The notes under the pieces were generated by a model. That model worked only from the letters and a program-made list of their open reading frames with translations, was not told the origin of the DNA and made no database searches. Shown here in pieces: positions 35,082-44,868 of a DNA stretch of 64,000 nucleotides. The DNA lies in the NCBI RefSeq assembly GCF_004368965.1, contig NZ_SORO01000001.1, positions 2,388,001 through 2,452,000 on the forward strand, given 5' to 3'. How positions within the stretch are numbered: the first letter of the stretch is position 1; the number at the start of each line of letters is the position of its first letter. This stretch comes from Leptospira meyeri. GTDB taxonomy: Bacteria > Spirochaetota > Leptospiria > Leptospirales > Leptospiraceae. The position numbers were made by a program, and so were the translations under genes.

Positions 35082-36296
35082 ATGGGGAATTCCTATATTA
35101 TTGATGCTGTCCGAACTCCGAGAGGAAAGGGCAAAAAACGCGGGACACTTGCATCCGTCCACCCACAAGAATTAGCTGCTGCCACATTAAAAGCCATCCA
35201 ATCACGTACCGGAATCGATCCAAAAACGGTTGAAGAAGTTGTAATGGGTTGTGTATCCCAGGTTGCTGACCAAGCTGCATGTATCGCTCGTTATGCGGTT
35301 ATGGCGGCTCATTGGCCAAAAGATGTTCCAGGTTATACTGTGAACCGGTTTTGTGGATCTGGATTACAGGCACTCAACAACGTAGCAAACCATGTTGCTT
35401 CCGGAGCAATGGAACTTGGAGTTGGTGGTGGAGTTGAATCCATGAGCCGTGTGAAAATGGGTGATGATATGATAGGTCGTGATTTTAACGTTGGTAACGA
35501 TAAAATTGCTGCACATTACAATCTAGTTCCACAAGGGATCTCTGCTGACTTAATCGCAACTAAGTATGATATTTCTCGTGAAGAAGCAGATCGTTTTGCA
35601 GAATCTTCACAACAAAAAGCACATGCTGCCATTCAAAACGGATACTTTAAAAAATCTGTGATCCCAATTACTTTGGATGATGGAACCGTTGTGACGGAAG
35701 AAGAAAACCCACGATTGGAATCTGATTACGCATTCCTTTCAAGTCTTGGACCTGTATTCAAAACCATCGGTGAAAAAGAATTGGATGCGATTGCGTTACG
35801 TTCTTACCCAGAAGTAACAAAAATTAATCACATCCATACTCTTGGAAACTCTTCTGGTATTGTTGATGGTGCTGCTGCGATTTTAGTTACCAATGATGAT
35901 GGATTGAAAAAATACGGTTTGAAACCACGTGCAAGAATTCTTGCAACAGTGGCAACTGGTGAAGATCCAACCATCATGTTAACTGGTCCTGTTTCTGCTT
36001 CTCAAAAAGCTTTGAAACAAGCCGGTCTTAGCGTTAAAGACATTGACCTTTGGGAAATCAACGAAGCTTTCGCCTCTGTTGTGTTATATGTAAAGAAAAC
36101 ACTCGGAATTGATGAATCCAAAATCAATGTCAATGGCGGGGCGATTGCTCTTGGACATCCACTCGGAGCAACTGGTGCGATTCTTACTGGAACTGTTCTT
36201 GACGAATTGGAAAGAAGAGACCTTCGTTACGGACTGATTACTCTTTGTATCGGTGGCGGTATGGGTATCGCAACCATCATCGAAAGATTGAAGTAG
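35082..36296 (+). CDS. acetyl-CoA acyltransferase/acetyltransferase (thiolase)
   Basis: A 404-residue thiolase. Catalytic residues visible: Cys in [10 protein letters not shown] (about 89), His in [15 protein letters not shown] (about 360) and Cys in LCIGGGMG (about 390). Either degradative (FadA-like, fatty-acid beta-oxidation, the main carbon route of Leptospira) or biosynthetic. AGAGAGG precedes the ATG. DUF35 proteins, usual partners of some thiolases, have a representative 450 bp downstream. Confidence 0.95.
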   Translation: MGNSYIIDAVRTPRGKGKKRGTLASVHPQELAAATLKAIQSRTGIDPKTVEEVVMGCVSQVADQAACIARYAVMAAHWPKDVPGYTVNRFCGSGLQALNNVANHVASGAMELGVGGGVESMSRVKMGDDMIGRDFNVGNDKIAAHYNLVPQGISADLIATKYDISREEADRFAESSQQKAHAAIQNGYFKKSVIPITLDDGTVVTEEENPRLESDYAFLSSLGPVFKTIGEKELDAIALRSYPEVTKINHIHTLGNSSGIVDGAAAILVTNDDGLKKYGLKPRARILATVATGEDPTIMLTGPVSASQKALKQAGLSVKDIDLWEINEAFASVVLYVKKTLGIDESKINVNGGAIALGHPLGATGAILTGTVLDELERRDLRYGLITLCIGGGMGIATIIERLK

Positions 36297-36319
36297 GATA
36301 AGACTTTAAGTATTTACAT

Positions 36320-36374
36320 AACACGTTTAAATCCTGTTGAGGCTGTAATAGTGACAACGGGATTTAAACGTGTT
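36320..36374. repeat. 15-bp perfect inverted repeat after thiolase gene
   Basis: AACACGTTTAAATCC (36320-36334) and GGATTTAAACGTGTT (36360-36374) are exact reverse complements with a 25-base loop, 24 bp after the thiolase stop. It may act as a terminator, but there is no T tail; its right arm belongs to the repeat family that follows. Confidence 0.75.
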
Positions 36375-36720
36375 TCGTTTATAACTCACCATTAGCCTCT
36401 TCTGGCCTAAGAAATTAATAACCAATAGCCTGCAGGGATTTATATGCAATGCGTATAACAAGCTTGTCGTTAGGGGTAAGTTGGGATAACCTGTGAACTG
36501 TGGGGAGATTTATGCGCATTGCGTATAAAATGCTTCCGACTAAGAATTTTTTGTAAATTCCATTCGATAAGTAGATAGATTAACTGAAATTCGGTTTCGA
36601 TATGGATTTAATCGCATTACGGTTATCCAGGGCAGCTCTAAGACTGTCAGTAGTAATTTAGAATGAATCGATAAATAGAAATTTTAACTCAAATAAGGAT
36701 TTAAACGTATTGCGTTTATT
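36360..36720 (+). repeat. cluster of five palindromic ~25-bp repeats
   Basis: Five diverged copies begin near 36360, 36436, 36505, 36604 and 36697. Their common form is GGATTTAAACG followed by CATTGCGTTTATAA, itself an imperfect palindrome (TAAACGC-ATT-GCGTTTA). Copies 2 and 3 share a longer block of about 40 bp reaching GCTT..CG.(T/C)TA. The last copy ends 24 bp before the DUF35 start. The 448-bp gap holds no ORF of note and no RNA gene that I recognise. Confidence 0.75.
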
Positions 36721-36744
36721 TCAAGAAAAACTGAGTAATGTACT

Positions 36745-37080
36745 ATGAACGTAGTTGAAACCTTTCCGGGAATCCATTGCAAACAATGTGATTTTAAAGT
36801 GGCGGAACAAACTTCCGGTTGCCCCTCATGCGGAAGCGAATCTATAGAGCCTGTAAATCTGAATCCTAATGGGATCATCCATTCGTTTACGGTTGTGTAT
36901 GTTGGATTTGGTCATATGGCAACTCGTGCCCCTTATGTTTTGGCGATTGTACAAACAGAAGAAAATGTAAAACTAACGACTGTGGTTGAGGGTGTTTCTG
37001 ATTTTAGCGTTGTAAAAATTGGAGACAAAGTTCGATTCAAAGCTATGGACGAAAAGATTGGCCCTATATTTCAATATTAG
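36745..37080 (+). CDS. DUF35 OB-fold/zinc-ribbon acyl-CoA-associated protein
   Basis: A 111-residue protein: rubredoxin-like zinc ribbon with CKQC and CPSC (residues 12-31) and an OB-fold with GIIHSFTVVYVGFG, APYVLAIVQTEE and VKIGDKVRFK. DUF35 proteins bind acyl-CoA thiolases and aid CoA-ester turnover, fitting the thiolase upstream. Normal length. No ribosome binding site stands out; the leader is formed by the last repeat copy. Confidence 0.85.
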   Translation: MNVVETFPGIHCKQCDFKVAEQTSGCPSCGSESIEPVNLNPNGIIHSFTVVYVGFGHMATRAPYVLAIVQTEENVKLTTVVEGVSDFSVVKIGDKVRFKAMDEKIGPIFQY

Positions 37081-37177
37081 AGTTTTCTAATTCTTTTTTT
37101 CTTTAGTTTAAAACTTCTATAATAAATTATTAAAAATTTAAAACTAGTTTGCTTTGAAAACTATGGATAGAGTGAAC

Positions 37178-37627
37178 ATGAAATCGACTTCTCCAAAACA
37201 AAAAAATAAATCCAAACAAAAATATCCAATTCCCTCTGAAGAAGTATCATCTTATTATTTTAATTTAACACCTGTAATGTTTGATAAGTTTATGGAAATC
37301 CGAACTTGGATTTATGAATTGTATGAATCAGATGAACGTATTGGTGAAATTGAAGAATGTGTAAAATGGGCGGAGCCAAGTTTTTTAACACCTAAAACAA
37401 AATCGGGTTCTACCATTCGAATCGGAAAGGTAGACGATTCGGAATTTGCCCTTTATTTCAATTGTAAAACTACCATTGCCAAAGAAATTGCAATTGAATT
37501 TCCTGAATTGAATTGTGATGGAAGAAGAGCGTTATATTTTAAAACGAATCAAAAACTTTCTAAAACCAAACTCATTGTTTGTTTAAAGAAGGCATTGTTG
37601 TATCACAGAAGAAAAGTGAAAAAATGA
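37178..37627 (+). CDS. DUF1801 family protein
   Basis: About 149 residues. A basic N-terminal tail leads into a DUF1801 core: FMEIRTWIYELYE, EIEECVKWAEPSFLTPK, SGSTIRIG and the C-terminal LIVCLKKALLYHRRKVKK. Cytoplasmic, function unknown in the family. ATG 37178 or TTG 37154. Surrounding DNA is AT-rich. Confidence 0.78.
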   Translation: MKSTSPKQKNKSKQKYPIPSEEVSSYYFNLTPVMFDKFMEIRTWIYELYESDERIGEIEECVKWAEPSFLTPKTKSGSTIRIGKVDDSEFALYFNCKTTIAKEIAIEFPELNCDGRRALYFKTNQKLSKTKLIVCLKKALLYHRRKVKK

Positions 37628-37660
37628 TTCAGGAAATAATAGCAATTATATTTTCGTAAA

Positions 37661-40129
37661 TTATTTTAAAATTTCTATAAATTTATCAAAAACATCTTTT
37701 TTTGACACTGGTTTAGATAGAAAACCACTAAAGCCTGCTTCTAATATTTCACGTTGTTCTTCCAAAGTAACATTCGCAGTAAATGCAACTATTGGACAAA
37801 AATGAAATCGATCTGAATCTATCTTTCGGAAAATTTTTAGCATATCAAATCCATTTAAATTAGGCATTTGGATATCCATTAATACTATATCAAATAGATT
37901 TTCTTCATAAATGCTAACAGCCTCTATACCACCTGTAGATAAATAAATAACAGAAACTTTTTTTTCTAAGAATTTCTTAACAATAAGTAAATTTTCTTGA
38001 ACATCATCGATTACGAAAACTTTCAAATTTTCAAATTGTTTATTAGTTTGTTGGAATTGGGAATTTTCAAAATTCTTGGGCGTTGCAATATCTAAAGGAA
38101 TTTTGAATTTAAATTCTGACCCTTCACCTAAACTACTTTTAACAGAGATTGTTCCTTTCATCAGTTCAACTAATTTCTTTGAAATCGCCAATCCTAAACC
38201 AGTTCCTCTTTGAAAGATTTGATTTGAATCATGAGCTTGGTAAAACCTTATAAATAATTTACTGATCTTTTCTTCTGTCATACCAATGCCTGTATCCCTA
38301 ACTTTAAAAACAAAAAAACCATTGTCTTCAATGCTAAGTGACAGAACCACTTTACCTACATTGGTAAACTTAAACGCATTGCTAAGTAAATTAAACAAAA
38401 TCTGTGAAATTCTGTTTGAATCACCTTTAACAAATAAAGGTACATTTTGGTCTATAAGTATTTCGAAAGTAACCAAAGTTCCCTTAGTTTTGAATTGAAA
38501 AATCTTATTTAGATCGCTAAATAATTCATCAATTTTAAAATCATGACTATCAATGGTTAAAAACCCTTGCTCTAGTTTCGATAAATCTAAAACGTCATTC
38601 AGAACATTTAACAAAGTTTTGTTGGCTATGTTGAAAAGGGATACATATTCTTTTTGCTCTGGCTTCAAATCAGACTCATCTAATAGTTGAGCCATACCTG
38701 AAATGATATTCATTGGTGTTCTAATTTCATGGCTCATGTTTGCCAAAAATTCATTTCTGGCTTTAACTGACTTTTCCATTCTTTCAATTGCTAAGTTTAA
38801 TTCTAAGGTTCTTTCCTTTACTTTGTTCTCTAAATTTTCATTGAATAGGGTTAATTCATTTGTTAGTTTTTCATTTGTCCTATAGGCTTCTGAATGTCGG
38901 ACTGCTAGAATAATACCTTGGGTGAAAATCATAAAAATTAATCCATATGAAGCAGTGAATGGAAATTGAATTTTTTCCTGAATAATCATCATATCAATAA
39001 TGATTGTGATCAAGGCAACAAACATGCTGCATAACGAAATCCATGAGTATTTGACTCTTTTATAAATCGCAAGGATGTTTAATAAAACGGTAAATACTGC
39101 GATTAATAATACTATGTATTGAAATTGTAAAACGGTTAAAGAAATTGAATAGGTATCTAAAAATATAGCATAAAAAAAATATAGAAAAGAAATGCTATAA
39201 CTGATGATTAAATATTTATTTTTATAAGGATATTCAATAGGAAGCGAAAAAAAATGAAGTGCAATGCTTGGAGAGAAATACATTGCACTATATTCAATTA
39301 GGAGAAATAGCTTATAATTTCCATTTGGATAAAACTCTCTCAGTATTTGCTCGTTTTGAACAAAAGCTCTAATCAGCAGAAAAAAACAGAGAAGGGCAAA
39401 AATTAAATTCGATTTATCGGATTTCCTTATCAGAAAATAAAAAATATAATAAAGACCAATTATAAATAAAACGCTTATTGAAAATAAGTCGGAATTTCTT
39501 CTTTGATTAGAAATTGTATTTATTGCATTAGGCAGTCCTAAATATAATGGTCTTCCAATTCCACCTACTCGATGTTCAAAGTTTGATTCGTGGATTAGAA
39601 TGTTTAGAATGTCAGAATTTGCATATATATATCCAAGAGAAGGGGAATGAACATTTTTTGAAGTTTCTTTCGTTGTTCCAAACTTTCCTACTGATTGGGA
39701 AAGAGCAGCGTTTACAAATATTTCATACGCACCTGCATGGTAATCGGCTCTTAATAATAGGATTTTATTTTTCCAGTTTTCTGGTATCTTGACTTGAAGG
39801 AAATAGGTAGCGTAGCCGAAACTTCCAATTTTTTTATCATTAATTAGTTTTTGGTTCCATGAACTTGGAACAATAATTGTTTCTGATTCTAGATTATTAG
39901 TTAGAGGAAGTTTCTCATTTTTAGATTCATTCCAAAAAAACTTCCATTCGCCATTAAGAATTACGAAGTCCTTTTGGATGTCTTGATGAATCAAATTTGA
40001 TAAATCTAAAAAACCATTTTTTGCTTCTGGCAAATTTGAATGGAAAATGAACAGATTGCACTGACAAAGAAAAAATTGTGTTATAAAAAAAAGAAATATC
40101 AGTTTTGTCTTTCGATTTTTTGAAACCAC
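37661..40129 (-). CDS. hybrid sensor histidine kinase (7TMR-DISM type)
   Basis: An 822-residue sensor. A lipoprotein-like or signal N-terminus (FFLCQC), an extracytoplasmic jelly-roll domain (about 50-205; LNGEWKFFW, VPSSWN, YFLQVKIPENW), seven transmembrane helices (about 215-415), coiled coil, His kinase with SHEIRTPMN (about 469) and ATP-binding FNLLSNAFKFT, RDTGIGM and GTGLGLAI, then a receiver with IDDVQEN, Asp in LMDIQMPNLNG and Lys in LSKPVS. All signalling residues are intact. The extracellular fold suggests a carbohydrate-type ligand. The gene is AT-rich. Confidence 0.9.
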   Translation of the reverse strand: MVSKNRKTKLIFLFFITQFFLCQCNLFIFHSNLPEAKNGFLDLSNLIHQDIQKDFVILNGEWKFFWNESKNEKLPLTNNLESETIIVPSSWNQKLINDKKIGSFGYATYFLQVKIPENWKNKILLLRADYHAGAYEIFVNAALSQSVGKFGTTKETSKNVHSPSLGYIYANSDILNILIHESNFEHRVGGIGRPLYLGLPNAINTISNQRRNSDLFSISVLFIIGLYYIFYFLIRKSDKSNLIFALLCFFLLIRAFVQNEQILREFYPNGNYKLFLLIEYSAMYFSPSIALHFFSLPIEYPYKNKYLIISYSISFLYFFYAIFLDTYSISLTVLQFQYIVLLIAVFTVLLNILAIYKRVKYSWISLCSMFVALITIIIDMMIIQEKIQFPFTASYGLIFMIFTQGIILAVRHSEAYRTNEKLTNELTLFNENLENKVKERTLELNLAIERMEKSVKARNEFLANMSHEIRTPMNIISGMAQLLDESDLKPEQKEYVSLFNIANKTLLNVLNDVLDLSKLEQGFLTIDSHDFKIDELFSDLNKIFQFKTKGTLVTFEILIDQNVPLFVKGDSNRISQILFNLLSNAFKFTNVGKVVLSLSIEDNGFFVFKVRDTGIGMTEEKISKLFIRFYQAHDSNQIFQRGTGLGLAISKKLVELMKGTISVKSSLGEGSEFKFKIPLDIATPKNFENSQFQQTNKQFENLKVFVIDDVQENLLIVKKFLEKKVSVIYLSTGGIEAVSIYEENLFDIVLMDIQMPNLNGFDMLKIFRKIDSDRFHFCPIVAFTANVTLEEQREILEAGFSGFLSKPVSKKDVFDKFIEILK

Positions 40130-40227
40130 AATTTACATTAAATTTTTTATTAATCAATGTTTGTCTATAAGAAATACTTATCTAATTTCGTTGTTTTAAT
40201 CGACTTTGTGTGTAGATTCGACATAAT

Positions 40228-41655
40228 TTAGAAGTTACTTGTCTTTCTTTCGCCTTCTGGTTCTTTTTGACCTCGCCAACCGCCGCCAAGTGCTTTATAC
40301 AAACCGACGTTAGATTCTAATAAGCTGTATTTTAATTCATACACTTCGATCTGAGCTTCTAAGAAGTCACGTTGGGTAAATAAAACATCAATGTAATCGA
40401 TACGGCCGGCTTTGAAAAGTATGTTAGAAATTTCTACAGATTCTTTTAAGTTTAATACTTGTTTAGTTTTTGCTTCAAACTTTTGTTTTAAATTGTTTAT
40501 TTTTACAATTTGGTTGGTGACTTCTGTAAAAGCTTTTAGTAGAGAAACTTCATAATTGTATAAAGCTTGGATTTGAAGATTGTTTGCCGTTGAGTAGTTT
40601 GCTTCAATGGCTTTTCTGTTAATAAGTGGGGCTATGATTCCTCCACCTAAACCATAAGCTAACGATACAGGTGTTCCTTTAAAATGTTTAGAATTAAAAG
40701 CTTCATATCCAATGTTTCCATCAATCATAAGTGATGGATAAAATTTGGCTCTGGCAACTTCAACATCTAGTTTTCTCGATTCCAAAATCAACGTTGCTTG
40801 TTTGATGTCTGGTCGATTTTCCAAAAGATCAATGGGGACAGATTTTTGAATTTCAGGAAGTGTGATGTCTAAAAAATCTCCAGACTTTCTTGTGATTTTT
40901 TCTGGGAACCTTCCTAGTAAAAAGTTCAAACGGTTTTCTGTGATGGCGATTCGTTGGACGATATCATACTTTCTTGCTAAGTTTTTAGATACTTCTGCTT
41001 CAAAACGTTTTACGGCGAGTGAGGTTGTCCTCCCCGCTTCTCTTTGTAGAACAACAATTTCTTTGACCTTGGTTAGTACTTCAATGTAGTTCTCCACCAA
41101 AGTGAGTTGGTTGTCGAGGGCGATCAGTTCAAAATATGTATCGGTAATTTCGGCTACCAAATTAGTGACAACATATCGTTTTCCTTCAATTCCAGCCAGA
41201 TAACGAAGATAAGCTGACTTAGTTGCGTTTCTTAATTTTTTCCAAATATCGATTTCCCAACTCATCACTAGCCCACCATGGGCAAAAAGAGTAGGGGAAT
41301 TTGCATTTGGTGTACTAAACCGTTCTTTTTGTTCACTTCCACCATCAGCTTGAAGGGATAATTTCGGAAGATATTCCCCTTGTCTTGCAAACACTTCATT
41401 GTTAGAAATATTAATTTCTTGTTCTAAAATTGCAAGTTCCTGGTTGTTTTCAATAGCAACGTCAATGAGTTCGACTAACTGTGATTCTTTGAAAAATTCC
41501 TTCCAAATTTGATTTGCTAACTTCACCGATTTTTCGGAACTTTCCCAATTTAAAAACTCATCAGGAAGTTTTAAATCTTCTTTGTCTCTTTCTAAAAGAG
41601 CGGGAATACAAGAGAATGTGAATAAAAATATTGAGGAAATGATAATTCGTTTCAT
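40228..41655 (-). CDS. RND efflux outer-membrane lipoprotein (TolC/NodT-like)
   Basis: Outer-membrane channel of the tripartite pump. 475 residues, lipobox-like FTFSC, then two TolC repeats with the NodT pattern (VELIDVAIENNQELAI, LPKLSLQADGG, LVAEITDTYFELIALDNQL, IDLLENRPDIKQA, YPSLMIDGNIGYE). C-terminus includes KALGGGWRG, typical of the family. It lies 1 bp after the RND permease gene. Confidence 0.92.
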   Translation of the reverse strand: MKRIIISSIFLFTFSCIPALLERDKEDLKLPDEFLNWESSEKSVKLANQIWKEFFKESQLVELIDVAIENNQELAILEQEINISNNEVFARQGEYLPKLSLQADGGSEQKERFSTPNANSPTLFAHGGLVMSWEIDIWKKLRNATKSAYLRYLAGIEGKRYVVTNLVAEITDTYFELIALDNQLTLVENYIEVLTKVKEIVVLQREAGRTTSLAVKRFEAEVSKNLARKYDIVQRIAITENRLNFLLGRFPEKITRKSGDFLDITLPEIQKSVPIDLLENRPDIKQATLILESRKLDVEVARAKFYPSLMIDGNIGYEAFNSKHFKGTPVSLAYGLGGGIIAPLINRKAIEANYSTANNLQIQALYNYEVSLLKAFTEVTNQIVKINNLKQKFEAKTKQVLNLKESVEISNILFKAGRIDYIDVLFTQRDFLEAQIEVYELKYSLLESNVGLYKALGGGWRGQKEPEGERKTSNF

Positions 41656-41656
41656 T

Positions 41657-44600
41657 TTACTTCTTTCCCCTTTTTAATTTTTTTCTTTCTATTTCTGAAG
41701 TTATGTAACTTTCAGGAGATTCTGTGAGTGGCATAAGATCTTCTTTGTAGATTAAAGTTTTACCCTTTGCTATGTTTGCAAAGATAATATATAATCCTGG
41801 AACGATGACAACACCAAAGATAGTTCCGAATACCATACCACCTAACGCGCAAGCGCCGATTGTATGATTGGCGATGGCTCCAGGGCCCGTTGCAAAAACC
41901 AGTGGTAATAAACCGGCAACAAAGGCAAACGAGGTCATAAGGATGGGACGAAATCTTGCTTTTGCCCCTTCGAGTGCTGCTTCAAATACTGTTAAACCTG
42001 CTTCTTGTCTTTGCCTTGCAAATTCTACAATTAGCACAGCGTTTTTTCCAAGAAGACCGATTAACATGATCATCCCAATTTGTGCATAGATATCGTTGGC
42101 AAGACCTAACAATTTCAAAAGAAAGAAGGTTCCGAAAATTCCTGGTGGGAGTGATAGGATCACCGAAAAAGGAATGATGAAACTTTCATATTGGGCAGAA
42201 AGAACAAGGTAAACGAATACAATTACTGCGAGGAAGATAAAGATGGCTTCATTCCCTCTGGCAGCTTCATCATAGGAAAGTCCTTCCCAACCCACTTCAA
42301 ATCCTGCAGGTAAATTTTGAGAAGCTTTGCGAATTGCTTGGATGGCATCACCTGTTGTATAACCTTTGTTTGGTAAAACGTTTATTACCGATGAAGTATA
42401 AGCATTGTATCTTGTGATTTCGTTAGCACCTTGTTTTTGTTCGAGAGACAAAAACGCTGAATATGGAACCATTTCACCTTTGTCGTTTGGTGTGAATAAT
42501 TTCAAAATATCAGATGGTAACCTGCGAAATTCAGGAAGTGATTGGACATAAACTTTAAAGAATTGGTTAAAACGGATGAACCCTTGTTCATACGTACTAC
42601 CAACGAGGATGTCCAAATTGTCCATAGCTTCGCCTATGTTGACACCTTTTTGCATCGCCAGTTTTCGATCCAATTTCACTTCGAGTTGTGGAAACTTTGC
42701 TGAATAAAAAGAAAATAGCCCTGTTAACTCTTCTCTCTTTCTAAGTTCAGTCATAAATTCTTCATGGACTTTATCAAAGGCCGTATAATCACCGCTATTT
42801 GTTTTGTCCAACAATCGAAACATAACACCACCGGCCGCACCAAATCCGGGAACGGCAGGAGGTTCAAAAAATTCAATGATGGCGCCGAAGTTTTTTGTAT
42901 TTCGTTCGAGTTCTTCCATCACATCGTGAACGGAATTTTTCCTATCCGACCAATCTTTTAAACTGATGAGACAAGTTCCTGCGTTGGAACCTTCCCCTTC
43001 TGTTAAAATTTCATAACCGGCAAGGGAAGCAACTGAGTCCACACCTTCAATTTTTAATGCAATCTCTTGGAGTTTGCGTGCGACATCGTTTGTTTTTTCA
43101 ATCGTTGATCCGGGAGGAGTTTGTATGACGGCGTAAATCATACCTTGATCTTCTCCTGGAACAAATCCAGCGGGAACAATTTGTGTTAGTACCAGAAATC
43201 CAACTGTAAAACTAAGAAGGATGGAAACAATAAACACTTTCGATCCAGAAAAACGATGCATTAAGTTTACATATTTTTCTGTTACTTGATCAAAATAGAA
43301 ATTGAATTTGGTTAAGAAGATATCGATGGGATTGTGAGTTTTTTTATCGTGTGAATGTGGTTTTAGAATCATAGCTGTTAACACGGGAGTGAGTGTTAAG
43401 GCTACAAATCCTGATAACACGATGGACGTTGCCATTGTGATCGCAAACTGCCGGTAGAAAACTCCTACAGGTCCAGGCAAAAAAGTCACAGGAACAAAAA
43501 CCGCTGTCATAAGGAGTGTGATGGCAATGACGGCACCGCTGATTTCTCCTAAAACACTTTTTACAGATGCATATACACTTAAATGTTCTTCTGACATTTT
43601 TGCATGCACTGCTTCCACAACAACAATCGCATCATCCACAACAATTCCAATGGCGAGAACCATCGCAAATAGTGTAATCAAGTTGATGGTAAGGCCGAGA
43701 GCCAACATAAAAGAAAATGCACCAATTAAGGATACGGGAACTGCTATGATGGGAATGAGTGTGGAGCGCCAATCTCCAAGAAAGATAAACACGACGATGG
43801 CAACGAGGACAAAGGCTTCTACCAGTGTATGAATTACTTTTTCGATAGCAGCATCGATAAAGTTTGAAACATCATAACTGAGTTTGTAATCCATCTGCGG
43901 AGGAAATGTTTTTTTCAGTTCTTCTAACTTTGATTTGATATCCTCGATGACTTCTTTTGCATTACTTCCTTCCGTTTGTTTGAACATGATGGCTGCGGCC
44001 GGATGCCCATCCACATCGGAGTAAATATTATAAAACTCACTATCAAGTTCGACTTTTGAAATATCTTTTAAGTATAAAACTTCTCCGCCGGTTTTGGCCC
44101 GGATGATGATATTTTCATACTGTTGTGGTTCGTTGTACCAACCTTCATAGGTAAGTGTATATTCTAATGATTGAGCTTCTTTCCCAGAACTTTGTCCAAG
44201 CCGGCCAGGTCTTGCAATGATACTTTGGTTTTCAATGGCCTTCATCACTTCGGAAGTCGTTACATTGTAGGCTCTCATTCGATCTGGATTCAACCAAACA
44301 CGCATGGCGTACTGTCTTGTTCCTAAGATCTTTGCTTGTCCGATTCCATGGATTCGTTTTAATTCGGGAAGTAGGAAGACTGTTGCATAATTATAAAGAA
44401 ACTTCTCACTCGCATTAGGATCTTTGCTGAATAAGTTTACATACAACAACATACTTGGTTGTACAGGCTGTACAAAAATTCCTTCCAAACGCACAAGTGC
44501 TGGAACTCGATACATCATCTGATCCACCCTAGTTTTTACCTGTACTAAGGCATCATTTGGATTGGTTCCTGGTTCAAATAATACTTGAATGATCGCATCA

Positions 44601-44857
44601 CCAGAACTTGTGGATGATGAAATCATATATCGCATTCCAGCAACTCCATTGATTGCTTGTTCGAGAGTTGTGATAGTTGATTGCACTAATACTTGTGCAC
44701 TTGCACCGGGAAAGGATAAAGTAATGGTCACCCTTGGAGGTGCAATTTCGGGAAATTGTGATACTGGAATATTTTTGATCGAAATCAAACCAACAAAAAC
44801 AATTAACACGGATAAAACGATAGCAAGGACGGGTCTTTGGAGAAATTTAGTAAACAT
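41657..44857 (-). CDS. RND efflux permease (AcrB/HAE1 type)
   Basis: A 1066-residue inner-membrane proton/drug antiporter. Seen: N-terminal MFTKFLQRPVLAIVLS helix and VSQFPEIAPP, ARPGRLGQ-type porter region, LGDWRSTLIPIIAVPVSL, the transmembrane proton-relay AIGIVVDDAIVVVE with paired Asp, FLPGPVGVFYRQFA, GEDQGMIY and a second repeat ending IGLLGKNAVLIVEFA. Full length for HAE1 pumps, which export hydrophobic drugs. GGAG lies upstream of the ATG. Confidence 0.97.
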   Translation of the reverse strand: MFTKFLQRPVLAIVLSVLIVFVGLISIKNIPVSQFPEIAPPRVTITLSFPGASAQVLVQSTITTLEQAINGVAGMRYMISSSTSSGDAIIQVLFEPGTNPNDALVQVKTRVDQMMYRVPALVRLEGIFVQPVQPSMLLYVNLFSKDPNASEKFLYNYATVFLLPELKRIHGIGQAKILGTRQYAMRVWLNPDRMRAYNVTTSEVMKAIENQSIIARPGRLGQSSGKEAQSLEYTLTYEGWYNEPQQYENIIIRAKTGGEVLYLKDISKVELDSEFYNIYSDVDGHPAAAIMFKQTEGSNAKEVIEDIKSKLEELKKTFPPQMDYKLSYDVSNFIDAAIEKVIHTLVEAFVLVAIVVFIFLGDWRSTLIPIIAVPVSLIGAFSFMLALGLTINLITLFAMVLAIGIVVDDAIVVVEAVHAKMSEEHLSVYASVKSVLGEISGAVIAITLLMTAVFVPVTFLPGPVGVFYRQFAITMATSIVLSGFVALTLTPVLTAMILKPHSHDKKTHNPIDIFLTKFNFYFDQVTEKYVNLMHRFSGSKVFIVSILLSFTVGFLVLTQIVPAGFVPGEDQGMIYAVIQTPPGSTIEKTNDVARKLQEIALKIEGVDSVASLAGYEILTEGEGSNAGTCLISLKDWSDRKNSVHDVMEELERNTKNFGAIIEFFEPPAVPGFGAAGGVMFRLLDKTNSGDYTAFDKVHEEFMTELRKREELTGLFSFYSAKFPQLEVKLDRKLAMQKGVNIGEAMDNLDILVGSTYEQGFIRFNQFFKVYVQSLPEFRRLPSDILKLFTPNDKGEMVPYSAFLSLEQKQGANEITRYNAYTSSVINVLPNKGYTTGDAIQAIRKASQNLPAGFEVGWEGLSYDEAARGNEAIFIFLAVIVFVYLVLSAQYESFIIPFSVILSLPPGIFGTFFLLKLLGLANDIYAQIGMIMLIGLLGKNAVLIVEFARQRQEAGLTVFEAALEGAKARFRPILMTSFAFVAGLLPLVFATGPGAIANHTIGACALGGMVFGTIFGVVIVPGLYIIFANIAKGKTLIYKEDLMPLTESPESYITSEIERKKLKRGKK

Positions 44858-44868
44858 AAATTGATCTC

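Noticed and set aside
36435..36480. Integron attC-like pattern (TAAC...GTTAG around ACAAGCTTGT)
   Set aside because: Only one short pair, no full R/L boxes, no integrase, and no cassette-like gene series.
36360..36720. CRISPR array
   Set aside because: Copies are diverged, spacing varies (about 70-100 bp between starts) and no cas gene is near.
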